Virus record (IMG/VR): IMGVR_UViG_3300038309_000005
Location: 1-42,249 of that record
Origin: a virus
Reading direction: 5' to 3' (one strand)
Length of the DNA stretch: 42,249 nt
Shown: positions 1-7,652 of the stretch, one piece after another
Position numbering within the stretch: the first letter of the stretch is position 1
How the letters are laid out: each line of letters starts with the position of its first letter
The notes under the pieces: model-generated
Databases searched by the model: none
What the model saw: only the letters and a program-made list of their open reading frames with translations
What the model was told of the DNA's origin: nothing
Translations under genes and position numbers: made by a program

Positions 1-73
1 TGGCGATGGTGTTATGAAGCTTGTTATCGAGTACATCGAAACTGAGCTTACTAACGGTCAGTACACTGACTAA
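1..73 (+). CDS. Small head protein, 3' fragment (duplicate of the end of 41834-42223)
   Basis: This is the last 24 codons plus the stop (TAA at 71-73) of the gene that is complete at 41834-42223. It appears here only because the contig ends overlap, so it is not an independent gene. See the complete copy for function. Confidence 0.9.
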   Translation, partial: GDGVMKLVIEYIETELTNGQYTD

Positions 74-98
74 GTGTTTCTAGAGCTTACTTAGGTAG
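1..98. repeat. Terminal direct repeat, left copy (contig overlap)
   Basis: Bases 1-98 are identical to 42151-42248; the next base differs (G at 99, T at 42249). This is the signature of a circular or terminally redundant genome assembled as a linear contig with an overlap. The overlap covers the 3' end of the small head-protein gene and most of the downstream hairpin. It could in principle be a short physical terminal repeat, but it starts mid-gene, which favours an assembly overlap of a circularly permuted genome. Confidence 0.9.
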
Positions 99-103
99 GC
101 TCT
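82..103 (+). terminator. Stem-loop after the capsid/head-protein genes
   Basis: The arms AGAGCTTAC and GTAGGCTCT form a 9-bp stem (one G-U pair) around a TTAG loop, 8 bases after the stop codon of the head protein. No U-tract follows, so it may attenuate transcription or protect the abundant capsid mRNA 3' end rather than terminate fully. The two contig ends diverge inside this hairpin, so the right-hand copy is incomplete. Confidence 0.45.
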
Positions 104-139
104 ATTAAGCATTTAGCCTTTCAGGAAAGGAAAACTAAT

Positions 140-895
140 ATGTCAAGAATTGAGGATGTAATTGCTAGAGCTAGACGTATTCTCGGTGATGTTGATAAAG
201 ATAGATGGGATGATGTAACCTTAGTTGATTTATATAATCAATGTTTAGTCGATATTGTTCTACAGACTAATGCTCTTCATGGTAAAGCCTTTATAGAGAT
301 TGAATCTAATATCAATACTTATAAGATGCCTGATGAAGTACTACAGATTAATAGAGTTCAGTACCTAGATACCAATATACCTGTATTTAGCCATGCTGAG
401 ATGGATAAAAAAGACTCTCTTTGGGAGACTAGAACTGGTAGTACAGCTGAGGCAGTAGTTACTAATCTCACTAATGCTGGTACATTTAAAATCTATCCTC
501 GTATTACTGACACCACAATGGATTATATTACTGCTAATAGTAACTATGGTATTATTGTAGACTTAGAAACTTTTGATGATATTTATAATCTCCCAAATAT
601 TAGTGAGATTAACGATATTCCTAAATATCTAGTAGTTTACTACACAAAAATTCCAGATACTATAACACTAGAAACACTTGACACTGATCTACAGTTTAGT
701 AAAGCTTGGGATAATGCTATTCATCACTTCATAGCTGGGTTTGCGCTCAGAAACGACGAAGATCAGCAGAATAGGGCTTTCGGAGCTGAGGAACTTCAGA
801 TTTATGCTAATAATGTTACAAATATTATTCAGCGTGAGATGCACAACTTTACAATGGACACCAATAGTACTGGTGGATATAGAGGATTTCTATAA
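140..895 (+). CDS. Head-tail adaptor protein (SU10-type)
   Basis: This 251-residue protein starts with a short helical segment followed by a W-D-D-x-x-L-V-D-L-Y-N-x-C-L pattern (about residues 28-41). That pattern is typical of podovirus adaptors that form the ring between portal and tail. The remainder is mixed helix and strand. It follows the capsid and head-protein genes and its stop overlaps the next ATG (TAATG), the place where adaptors usually sit. The start is supported by an AGGAAAGG Shine-Dalgarno. Family assignment to the SU10 adaptor group is by pattern, not by search. Confidence 0.65.
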   Translation: MSRIEDVIARARRILGDVDKDRWDDVTLVDLYNQCLVDIVLQTNALHGKAFIEIESNINTYKMPDEVLQINRVQYLDTNIPVFSHAEMDKKDSLWETRTGSTAEAVVTNLTNAGTFKIYPRITDTTMDYITANSNYGIIVDLETFDDIYNLPNISEINDIPKYLVVYYTKIPDTITLETLDTDLQFSKAWDNAIHHFIAGFALRNDEDQQNRAFGAEELQIYANNVTNIIQREMHNFTMDTNSTGGYRGFL

Positions 896-3800
896 TGAAA
901 GTAAATATTAATAGACAACTAGCTGGATTAGAGGATTTACTATTTGGTGTTGGTACTGTTACTCAAGATAGACAAGGTACTAATGTCACAGTAACCAAAA
1001 TTAATGCGGCTAATCTGCCATTTGATGAGACTCAAACATTAGCAGAAGCTATTACTGACGTACAACCATTAGTTGATAGTGTTCCTGAACTACTTACTAT
1101 CTATGCTAATCTAGCAGAAATTCTACAAACTGATGATATTTATGATCTATTTGATGATCGTTTCCTAGGTGCTAAAGCTGTAGATCCTCTTGTAGATAAT
1201 GACGGAGACCCTCTACAAGAAGGTGCAATCTACTGGAATACAGCACTAGTTCCACCTAGATTTAGGGCTTATAGTTCTACTGAGGGTTGGCAGGATGCAC
1301 TAACTTTATCAACAAATGGTGAGGCTACTCTAACTAATAAATTTTTAGATGACATTACCAATTACATTGGAGCTAATCATATTCACTATCCGGTTAGAAA
1401 TGGTTCTGATTTTACATTAGCTGAGGGTACTGTAATTACAGCACATGCTTCTCAACCTGGCACCGATTATCTTGTCATTGAGCCTATGGGAGAGCATAGT
1501 TATGACGTTGCATTAGGTGTATTGCATCAACCACTAGCTCCTAATGCTACTGGATTATGTACAAATACAGGTATGGTAGCTGATAGCGTAGATACTTCAG
1601 AATGGAATGAAGGTGATATTCTATATGCTATTACGGCTGATTATGCTGACCTTACAACTACCACATCTGATTACTCAGCAGGTGAATTTATTTTTAATAC
1701 AGAATTAGGACAAATGTATGAATGTATTCTAAATTCCACTACTGGTACGCTGCTGACTAATGCTACTTATTTTAAAGCTACTTGGTTTACCGCCACTAAA
1801 CCCACTACAGGAAAATATCAAGCATGTGCAGTTGTAACTAGAAGCCATGCAACTCAGGGTACAATTATTGCAGAGTTTACAGAACCTACTTATGTTGGCT
1901 CTACTACTCAAGCTGGTTATGTGCAGTTGGTAGATGATCTAGTGACTGACGATAACACCAAAGCTCTTACTGCTGCACAGGGGAAAGTTCTTGAAGACAC
2001 AAAAGTAACTAAAGATATTAATGGTGTTGTATCAGAGAATCTTACATTTAGTGGTACAGTCGTATTCAGTGGAGAGTCAGTAGAAGTAAACCCACAGACT
2101 GTAACTACATCTGATAATATCATTGTAATTAATGAGGGTGAAGTAGGTGCTGGTGTTACAAATGGTACTGCTGGTTTTCAGGTAGATCGTGGTTCACTTG
2201 ATGATTACTACTTCCTATTTGATGAATCTGATGATGCGTTTAAAGTAGGTGAGAATGGTAGCCTTCAAGCTGTAGCTACCAGAGAAGATATACCAACTGA
2301 TGCAGGGATTGCTGTATGGGATGCAGCTACAAGTAAATTTATTACTACTAAAAGTCCTACCGTAGATTCGATTCACTCTACTGGAGCCATTACAACTGAT
2401 AGCACTGTAGATGGTCGTGACGTAGCTGCTGATGGTGCTAAGCTTGATGCTATTCTTGCTGGTGCGGTCGGTAGAATCACGCAACCGCTCTCAAGCCTTG
2501 ACCTACAAAACGGCTTTGACTTCAAAGGCACAGGTAGTGTGACATACGACCAACCTAGCGACCTGAACTACACTGACCGTTACGGTAACTGGAAAACTGC
2601 TCCTGCAAGCGGCACTGGTGCGTTTGGCGAATATGGACTTGTGAATGCTGTTGGTAGTACGAATCTATTGACGTATAGCGAGGATTTTCAGAAGTGGACG
2701 TTAAGCGAGGCAGTGATACTGCCTGATGTAGCTACGGCAGTTGATAAATCTTATACTATGGATAAAGTTGTACCGTCTATTGTATCAACTACTCATGCAG
2801 TACGGCAAGTAGTATCCGGTGGATTAACTAGCGGTAACACTGTAACATTATCTCTGTTTGTTAAAGCAGCGGAATACGACTCTATAAAACTAAATATTTT
2901 CGGAGGAGCTTTTTCTGTAAATCCCGCAGCTAGTTTCAACCTAACTTCTGAAACAGTAGGAGACGTAGTAGGACTCATTGATGATTACTCTATTGTTAGC
3001 CATGGAGGAGGGGTATACCGAGTCAGTATTACCGCGACACCTGACGCCACTTCTACTGCTACTATACAATTGCAGCCTACTCTATCTGATTTTTCTCCAA
3101 CTTATGCAGGAGACGGTAGCTCAGGTATCTATATCTGGGGCGCACAGCTAGAAGAATCAACGTTCCCAACTCCATACATTCCTAGTGATGTAACATTCAC
3201 TTCCCGTGGAACCACTGGTACTTACTACGATGCAACTGGTACTCTGCAAACAGCCGCTATTGATGTAGCCCGTATGAGCTATAATCCTGCCGATCTGACA
3301 GCACCACCTAAGCTGTTGGTTGAGGAAGAGCGGACGAATAGAGTTCTTTATAGTGAAGATATTGATACTACACATGCTGAGTGGTCAATCTTCGTGGCAA
3401 CATGTGTTGGTTCTTCAGCTGTAGCTCCTGATGGTGCTTCTACAGCTAGTTTACTTACTACTACTGCGGATGGTTCATCTTTTGTAGCCCAATCACTTAC
3501 AAAAAATGTGAACACTAATACTTTTTCTGTATTTGTGAAGCAGGGTACTGGAGCTAATATTGCAGTATTTGAACTGTCATATACTGGTACATCTACTGAT
3601 AGATACGATTTTAAATTTGATTTTACTACAGAGTCGTTCACTGTGGTTGATGGCGATTTTGCTACCTATCAAAAATTACCTAATGGTTGGTATAGAATAA
3701 GTATTACTTCTACCGATACTTTGGCAAATACGTCTATTCGTCTTAGAGTCGGACTTGATAATCTTACCGGAGATACGCTATATATTTGGGGAGCACAGTT

Positions 3801-4383
3801 TGAAGAGGCCAGTTATGCAACAAGCTACACCCCAACCACCACAGCCGCAGTAACACGCCTAGCCGACATAACGACTTCTGCAAGTGCTACACGCTTGCCG
3901 ATGAACATTTACTACCCAGCATACGGGAATGTTCCTGACCTGACTAAAGGTGCAACGTATCTTGTGGAGTTTGTGCCGGAGTTTACTGCTACTGGTATTG
4001 CAAGATATATTATGAGTATGTATACGGATAATGCTAACGCATTTGGTGTATACGTTAACTCGACAGGAAATATTGTTGTACGGTACGAAGTGGGAAATAC
4101 TGTATACACGGGAACTTTTACTATCACAGATATATCTGGACAACTTGTTAAACTGGCGCTAAGAACATCATCTGGATTAGTTGAAGCATTTAAAGATGGT
4201 ATCTTGCTTGGCTCTTTAGTTGTGCCGACTACACTACCTACAATTGATGCTACATCAACAGTGTCTATTGGCTCTTTCTCGCCAACTGTAAGCACTGCTG
4301 ACCTACCAGCACAATTCACCAGTGACAAGTGGTATCCTAAGGCACTTACCGATGAAGAAATTCTATTAGTACATGGAGCATAA
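895..4383 (+). CDS. Giant mosaic tail/head fibre with lectin-like C-terminus
   Basis: This 1162-residue fibre is probably the receptor-binding protein. Visible parts in order: an N-terminal segment with the short-fibre motif EGAIYWNTALVPPRFRAY (about 105-122); a fibre shaft with QAGYVQLVDDLVTDDNTKAL (about 340-360) and TVDGRDVAADGAKLDAI (about 503-519); two tandem carbohydrate-binding-like 'head spike fibre' modules, each opening with TN-x(1,2)-L-Y/T-SED (about 589 and 815) and closing with YIWGAQ-E-E; and a LamG/concanavalin-like domain at about 1025-1160. Base and codon use change sharply at about nt 2460, from CTA/GGT/GAT to CTG/GGC/GAC, suggesting that the distal half was acquired by recombination. 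Confidence 0.8.
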   Translation: MKVNINRQLAGLEDLLFGVGTVTQDRQGTNVTVTKINAANLPFDETQTLAEAITDVQPLVDSVPELLTIYANLAEILQTDDIYDLFDDRFLGAKAVDPLVDNDGDPLQEGAIYWNTALVPPRFRAYSSTEGWQDALTLSTNGEATLTNKFLDDITNYIGANHIHYPVRNGSDFTLAEGTVITAHASQPGTDYLVIEPMGEHSYDVALGVLHQPLAPNATGLCTNTGMVADSVDTSEWNEGDILYAITADYADLTTTTSDYSAGEFIFNTELGQMYECILNSTTGTLLTNATYFKATWFTATKPTTGKYQACAVVTRSHATQGTIIAEFTEPTYVGSTTQAGYVQLVDDLVTDDNTKALTAAQGKVLEDTKVTKDINGVVSENLTFSGTVVFSGESVEVNPQTVTTSDNIIVINEGEVGAGVTNGTAGFQVDRGSLDDYYFLFDESDDAFKVGENGSLQAVATREDIPTDAGIAVWDAATSKFITTKSPTVDSIHSTGAITTDSTVDGRDVAADGAKLDAILAGAVGRITQPLSSLDLQNGFDFKGTGSVTYDQPSDLNYTDRYGNWKTAPASGTGAFGEYGLVNAVGSTNLLTYSEDFQKWTLSEAVILPDVATAVDKSYTMDKVVPSIVSTTHAVRQVVSGGLTSGNTVTLSLFVKAAEYDSIKLNIFGGAFSVNPAASFNLTSETVGDVVGLIDDYSIVSHGGGVYRVSITATPDATSTATIQLQPTLSDFSPTYAGDGSSGIYIWGAQLEESTFPTPYIPSDVTFTSRGTTGTYYDATGTLQTAAIDVARMSYNPADLTAPPKLLVEEERTNRVLYSEDIDTTHAEWSIFVATCVGSSAVAPDGASTASLLTTTADGSSFVAQSLTKNVNTNTFSVFVKQGTGANIAVFELSYTGTSTDRYDFKFDFTTESFTVVDGDFATYQKLPNGWYRISITSTDTLANTSIRLRVGLDNLTGDTLYIWGAQFEEASYATSYTPTTTAAVTRLADITTSASATRLPMNIYYPAYGNVPDLTKGATYLVEFVPEFTATGIARYIMSMYTDNANAFGVYVNSTGNIVVRYEVGNTVYTGTFTITDISGQLVKLALRTSSGLVEAFKDGILLGSLVVPTTLPTIDATSTVSIGSFSPTVSTADLPAQFTSDKWYPKALTDEEILLVHGA

Positions 4384-4384
4384 G

Positions 4385-4517
4385 ATGAAAGACTACTGTA
4401 CCTTTCTACAAAAGCTTCGTGAATGTAGGATGGTCTGTAGTTGTTACTATCGGCGGTGGTATTTTGTGTCTAGTAAAGTGGCCTTATTTGCTTTATAAGA
4501 AACTTAAATATAATTAA
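4385..4517 (+). CDS. Small one-TM membrane protein, reading frame broken by one base
   Basis: An ATG at 4385 with a GGAG Shine-Dalgarno six bases upstream opens a poor 37-residue frame. The +1 frame, entered right after the start codon and reading to TAA at 4515-4517, encodes a convincing peptide: TTVPFYKSFVNVGW, then the hydrophobic SVVVTIGGGILCLV, then the basic tail YLLYKKLKYN. Removing one A from the AAA at 4388-4390 would restore a single frame of about 42 residues. It lies just before the lysis cassette and resembles a holin-like or lysis accessory peptide. A sequencing error, a real mutation or a programmed shift are all possible. Confidence 0.5.
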
Positions 4518-4536
4518 AGCCTTTTGATGCTAAAAT
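4511..4536 (+). promoter_or_regulatory. Putative late promoter ahead of the lysis cassette
   Basis: The box TAATTAAAGCC (4511-4521) lies nine bases upstream of TAAAAT (4531-4536), with AAGGAATACTC following. The same arrangement occurs before the scaffold gene (39963-39988) and the cupin-SET gene (10399-10427). No TTGACA-like -35 is present, so this may be an activator-dependent or non-standard promoter class. Confidence 0.45.
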
Positions 4537-4563
4537 AAGGAATACTCATAAATAGGTAAGCAG

Positions 4564-5103
4564 ATGCAAGAAAGTCTAAGTGAGCTTGAGAGGAAACTAC
4601 TAACCTGTCAGCTAGAAGTAAGCAGAGATATTAAAGATATTAACAAAGACTTGCATAAATACGGCACTAGAGTACAGCTATTAGAAAAAGCTCATGTAAT
4701 CATTGAAGAATCTTTAGCTAGAGCTGAAACTGCTAGACAAGAAGCTAAAACTGAGCATAAAAGTTTTGCTGATTATGTTGCTAAAGAACTACGAGATATA
4801 AAGATTAGTTCTGTTTCTCGGGCTGAGGACGAGAAAATCTTTAGAGAAAAATTACTAGAATCTATAGCTGAGATAGCTAGTACTACTCAGAATAACTCAG
4901 ATTATATCTCAAAACAAGAAGCAGAGAAAAAGCAAGAAGAATATGCTAATCAGCGGATAGCTGAGATTAATAAACCTAGACAAGAGTTGTGGCATAGAGT
5001 AAAAGTAACTGCTGTTAGTGTAGTAACTGCATCTGTAGTAAGTGGTGTTATTGCAGGTATTCTGGTAGTCTATGATCTGTATAAAAAGTTAAATGGAGAA
5101 TAA
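4564..5103 (+). CDS. Coiled-coil protein with C-terminal membrane anchor, XhlA-like
   Basis: The 179-residue product is almost all charged helix (about 1-140, heptad-like, rich in E/K/A) followed by one transmembrane segment (about 146-170, VKVTAVSVVTASVVSGVIAG) and a short basic tail. This architecture matches XhlA/hemolysin-type proteins that sit beside holins. It lies immediately upstream of a holin and an endolysin, so a membrane role in lysis is likely. It could alternatively be a spanin-like inner-membrane protein, but no Rz1-like lipoprotein is visible. Confidence 0.5.
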   Translation: MQESLSELERKLLTCQLEVSRDIKDINKDLHKYGTRVQLLEKAHVIIEESLARAETARQEAKTEHKSFADYVAKELRDIKISSVSRAEDEKIFREKLLESIAEIASTTQNNSDYISKQEAEKKQEEYANQRIAEINKPRQELWHRVKVTAVSVVTASVVSGVIAGILVVYDLYKKLNGE

Positions 5104-5104
5104 C

Positions 5105-5464
5105 ATGAATATCTGGAATTTTCTGACTGGTGGTGTTGTTAATTCAGTAGAGAAAATCGCTACTGAGTGGATTGAGACAGATATGGAAGAAGCTCAGGCT
5201 AAGTCTCTATTTATTAAGACGCTAGACCCTAACGGGAAAATGAGAAGAGATTTATCTAGGTTTGCTTCTAAAGCTTATGGATTTTACTTAGTTATGACTA
5301 CTATACTAATCTTCATACAAGCTTTTGGTCTCGGAGATTCTGAAGGAGCTAAGGAAGCTTCTAAAATGATGACAGATTTATTTACACCTATTACAGCAGC
5401 TTGGGGTACTATAGTTACAGCATCTTTTGGTGTAAATGGTGTTAATGCAGTAAAGAGTCAGTAA
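5105..5464 (+). CDS. Holin, 3TM type
   Basis: The 119-residue protein has a soluble amphipathic N-terminus, then a basic segment (GKMRRDLSRFASKAYGF), a strong hydrophobic helix (YLVMTTILIFIQAFGL) and a weaker C-terminal hydrophobic segment (LFTPITAAWGTIVTASFGV). This is the pattern of the GTA_holin_3TM family. The ATG at 5105 is preferred because GGAG sits six bases upstream; an ATG at 5093 would lengthen the overlap with the preceding gene. The endolysin gene starts on its stop codon. It would make the membrane hole that releases the cytoplasmic endolysin. Confidence 0.65.
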   Translation: MNIWNFLTGGVVNSVEKIATEWIETDMEEAQAKSLFIKTLDPNGKMRRDLSRFASKAYGFYLVMTTILIFIQAFGLGDSEGAKEASKMMTDLFTPITAAWGTIVTASFGVNGVNAVKSQ

Positions 5465-5808
5465 TGAAACTTAGTGACCATCAGTGGGAATTTCTAAAGG
5501 ATGTTGCTTGGCTTATTAACTATGCTGAGGAGATGGGTTATAAGCTTACTGGTGGTGAGCTTTATAGAACTCAGATACAGCATGATTACAATTTAGCTAA
5601 TGATCTGAGTAAAGCTAAGCGTAGTAACCATCAAGATAGATTAGCTATAGATTTTAATCTATTTATTGACGGCAATCTTATTACTGATAAAACTCACAAA
5701 GCTTGGGTAGACTTAGGGAACTATTGGAAAGGTCTTAATTCACTTAATAGATGGGGTGGTAATTTTACCTCTATTAATGACCCATACCATTTTGAGAGAA
5801 ATATTTAA
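5464..5808 (+). CDS. Endolysin, M15-family peptidase
   Basis: This 114-residue zinc peptidase is predicted to cut peptidoglycan peptide cross-links. It has the M15 zinc ligands: His56 in SNHQDRLAIDF, Asp63 in the same motif, and His109 in DPYHFE near the C-terminus. The length fits the small M15C (L-Ala-D-Glu-type) phage endolysins. There is no signal peptide or SAR helix, so export depends on the holin encoded directly upstream (TAATG coupling). Confidence 0.85.
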   Translation: MKLSDHQWEFLKDVAWLINYAEEMGYKLTGGELYRTQIQHDYNLANDLSKAKRSNHQDRLAIDFNLFIDGNLITDKTHKAWVDLGNYWKGLNSLNRWGGNFTSINDPYHFERNI

Positions 5809-5819
5809 AGGATTGTTAT

Positions 5820-7652
5820 ATGCTATTATCACAATTTAATGGAGGTCTTAATACTAAGATAGCTCCTTCTCACATAGCTAATAATGAGTCTACTGTTTGT
5901 ATTAATGTGGATAATAGCTCAGTAATCCTAAAGCCTATTAAAGGTAATACTGCTACAGCACAAAACTTTGGTAGCGATGGCTCTTTCACCTATTTTGAGG
6001 GTCAGTGGATTAGTGGCCCCTTAGCTACCACTTATGTACCATTTAATAATTTTCTCTATTATTATAAGAATGGTCAACTTACTAAGAATACTGGTGTTAC
6101 TGAACTATCCGTAGGTATTGATAAACCAACTAGTACTCTGACAGTTACTAACCTAAATCTCATTTCTGTAGCTTTTTCAGATATTATTGATGTAGCATCT
6201 GATCTTGAGGTTGGTACTTATAAGTATATTCTAATGTATTTCGATGCTGATGATAACTTTAGTACTATAACTGATGAATATGCTTATACTGGTACTGATG
6301 GAATTAGACTTACAGTTACTATGCCTGCTGGTGTAGCTAGAGTAGCTGCATTTAGACTCTACGAAAATACTTATAGATTTATTGGTGATCTATTAGCTTC
6401 TGGTACGATTGATGATACAGTTATGGATATTAAAGCTGCTGATGCTATGAGTAATATTGTATTAAGTACTCCTATTGATATTCGTCAATACTGTTACACT
6501 TACTATAGAAGTACTGATGGAGCTGAGTCAGCTCCTAGTTCGCTCTCAACTGAGGTAGAAATATTAGGTAATAACGCTAGGATTGAGTCCTTTACAGCTC
6601 CTACAGATACTTCTGTTACACATATACGTTTATACAGAATTGGTGGTGTTCTTACCAACTTTACTTTAGTGGCTGAGCTAGCTAAAACTACTACAGTTTA
6701 TGATGACACTATTGATGATACAACACTAGCTGGAGCAGATATTCTATCAACTAGCGGTACAAGTACACCACCAGCTAATTTGAATTATCTAACTTTGTAT
6801 TCAGCTACTCTATTCGGAGCTACTGGAACTAAGGTATATTTTTCACAAACTGGATTAGTTGATTTATGGAGTGAGTTTAACTATCTAGAGCTAGCTGAGG
6901 AGATTACTGGATTTGGTGCCACTCAGAATGGTTTGTTAATTTTCCTTAGAAATTCTACTTATATTCTTACAGGTTATACTTCTGAGAATTTTACTCTCCA
7001 TCTACTTAGTAATTCTCAGGGGTGTATTAGTAATACATCAGTTCAGTATGCTAAGAATACACTGTTATGGCTATCATTAGATGGTGTATGTGCTTCCACT
7101 GGTGGGGATATTCAGGTAATTACTGAGATAAAACTTGGTAAATTGAATCTTGAGCCAATAGCATCAGCATTCTACGAAAATCAATATTACCTATTCCATA
7201 GTACAGGAACTTTAGTTATTGATTTTAGATTTGGTACAGTATTTAAAGAACTTGATCTAGTAGCTAATGGTGCTTACTATAGTTCAGAGTTTGATAAATT
7301 ATACTACATCGACCCAGATGATTTTGGAATGTATGAATTTGGTACTAGTGCTACAGATGTTCCATATAGCTATAAAACTGGTAGACTATTTGGTAATGGG
7401 CTAACAGTAGTTAAAAACTATAAGAATATTTATGTTTATGTTAGTGGTACTACAGATATTACAGTATACTTAGGTAAACTTGATGGAACTACAGCTAAGA
7501 TTATAGATGCTCAAGAGCTTACATCAGGATTAAATGACGTAAGACTACCTTCACAAGCAGATAAAGGATATTTTCTACAGATACAGTTTGATGGAACTGG
7601 TGAGGTACATGAGATAGAGTTTAAATCAGAAGGGAGACAGAATGGCCGGTGA
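5820..7652 (+). CDS. Tail nozzle / tail tubular protein B-like
   Basis: The 610-residue protein opens with LSQFNGGLNTKIAPSHI, the typical N-terminus of podovirus nozzle proteins. It continues with beta-rich repeats (YRSTDGAESAPSS, THIRLYRIGG, LFGATGTKVYFSQTG) like the beta-propeller of T7 gp12 and its relatives. It would form the distal tube below the adaptor. The context fits, with the tail-tip-like gene downstream overlapping by 11 bases. Its distance from the portal gene is unusual. Confidence 0.65.
   Translation: MLLSQFNGGLNTKIAPSHIANNESTVCINVDNSSVILKPIKGNTATAQNFGSDGSFTYFEGQWISGPLATTYVPFNNFLYYYKNGQLTKNTGVTELSVGIDKPTSTLTVTNLNLISVAFSDIIDVASDLEVGTYKYILMYFDADDNFSTITDEYAYTGTDGIRLTVTMPAGVARVAAFRLYENTYRFIGDLLASGTIDDTVMDIKAADAMSNIVLSTPIDIRQYCYTYYRSTDGAESAPSSLSTEVEILGNNARIESFTAPTDTSVTHIRLYRIGGVLTNFTLVAELAKTTTVYDDTIDDTTLAGADILSTSGTSTPPANLNYLTLYSATLFGATGTKVYFSQTGLVDLWSEFNYLELAEEITGFGATQNGLLIFLRNSTYILTGYTSENFTLHLLSNSQGCISNTSVQYAKNTLLWLSLDGVCASTGGDIQVITEIKLGKLNLEPIASAFYENQYYLFHSTGTLVIDFRFGTVFKELDLVANGAYYSSEFDKLYYIDPDDFGMYEFGTSATDVPYSYKTGRLFGNGLTVVKNYKNIYVYVSGTTDITVYLGKLDGTTAKIIDAQELTSGLNDVRLPSQADKGYFLQIQFDGTGEVHEIEFKSEGRQNGR

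Noticed and set aside
1-98. The terminal repeat as an att site or a T7-like terminal redundancy
   Set aside because: It begins within a coding sequence, is short, and there is no integrase; an assembly overlap of a circularly permuted genome is simpler.
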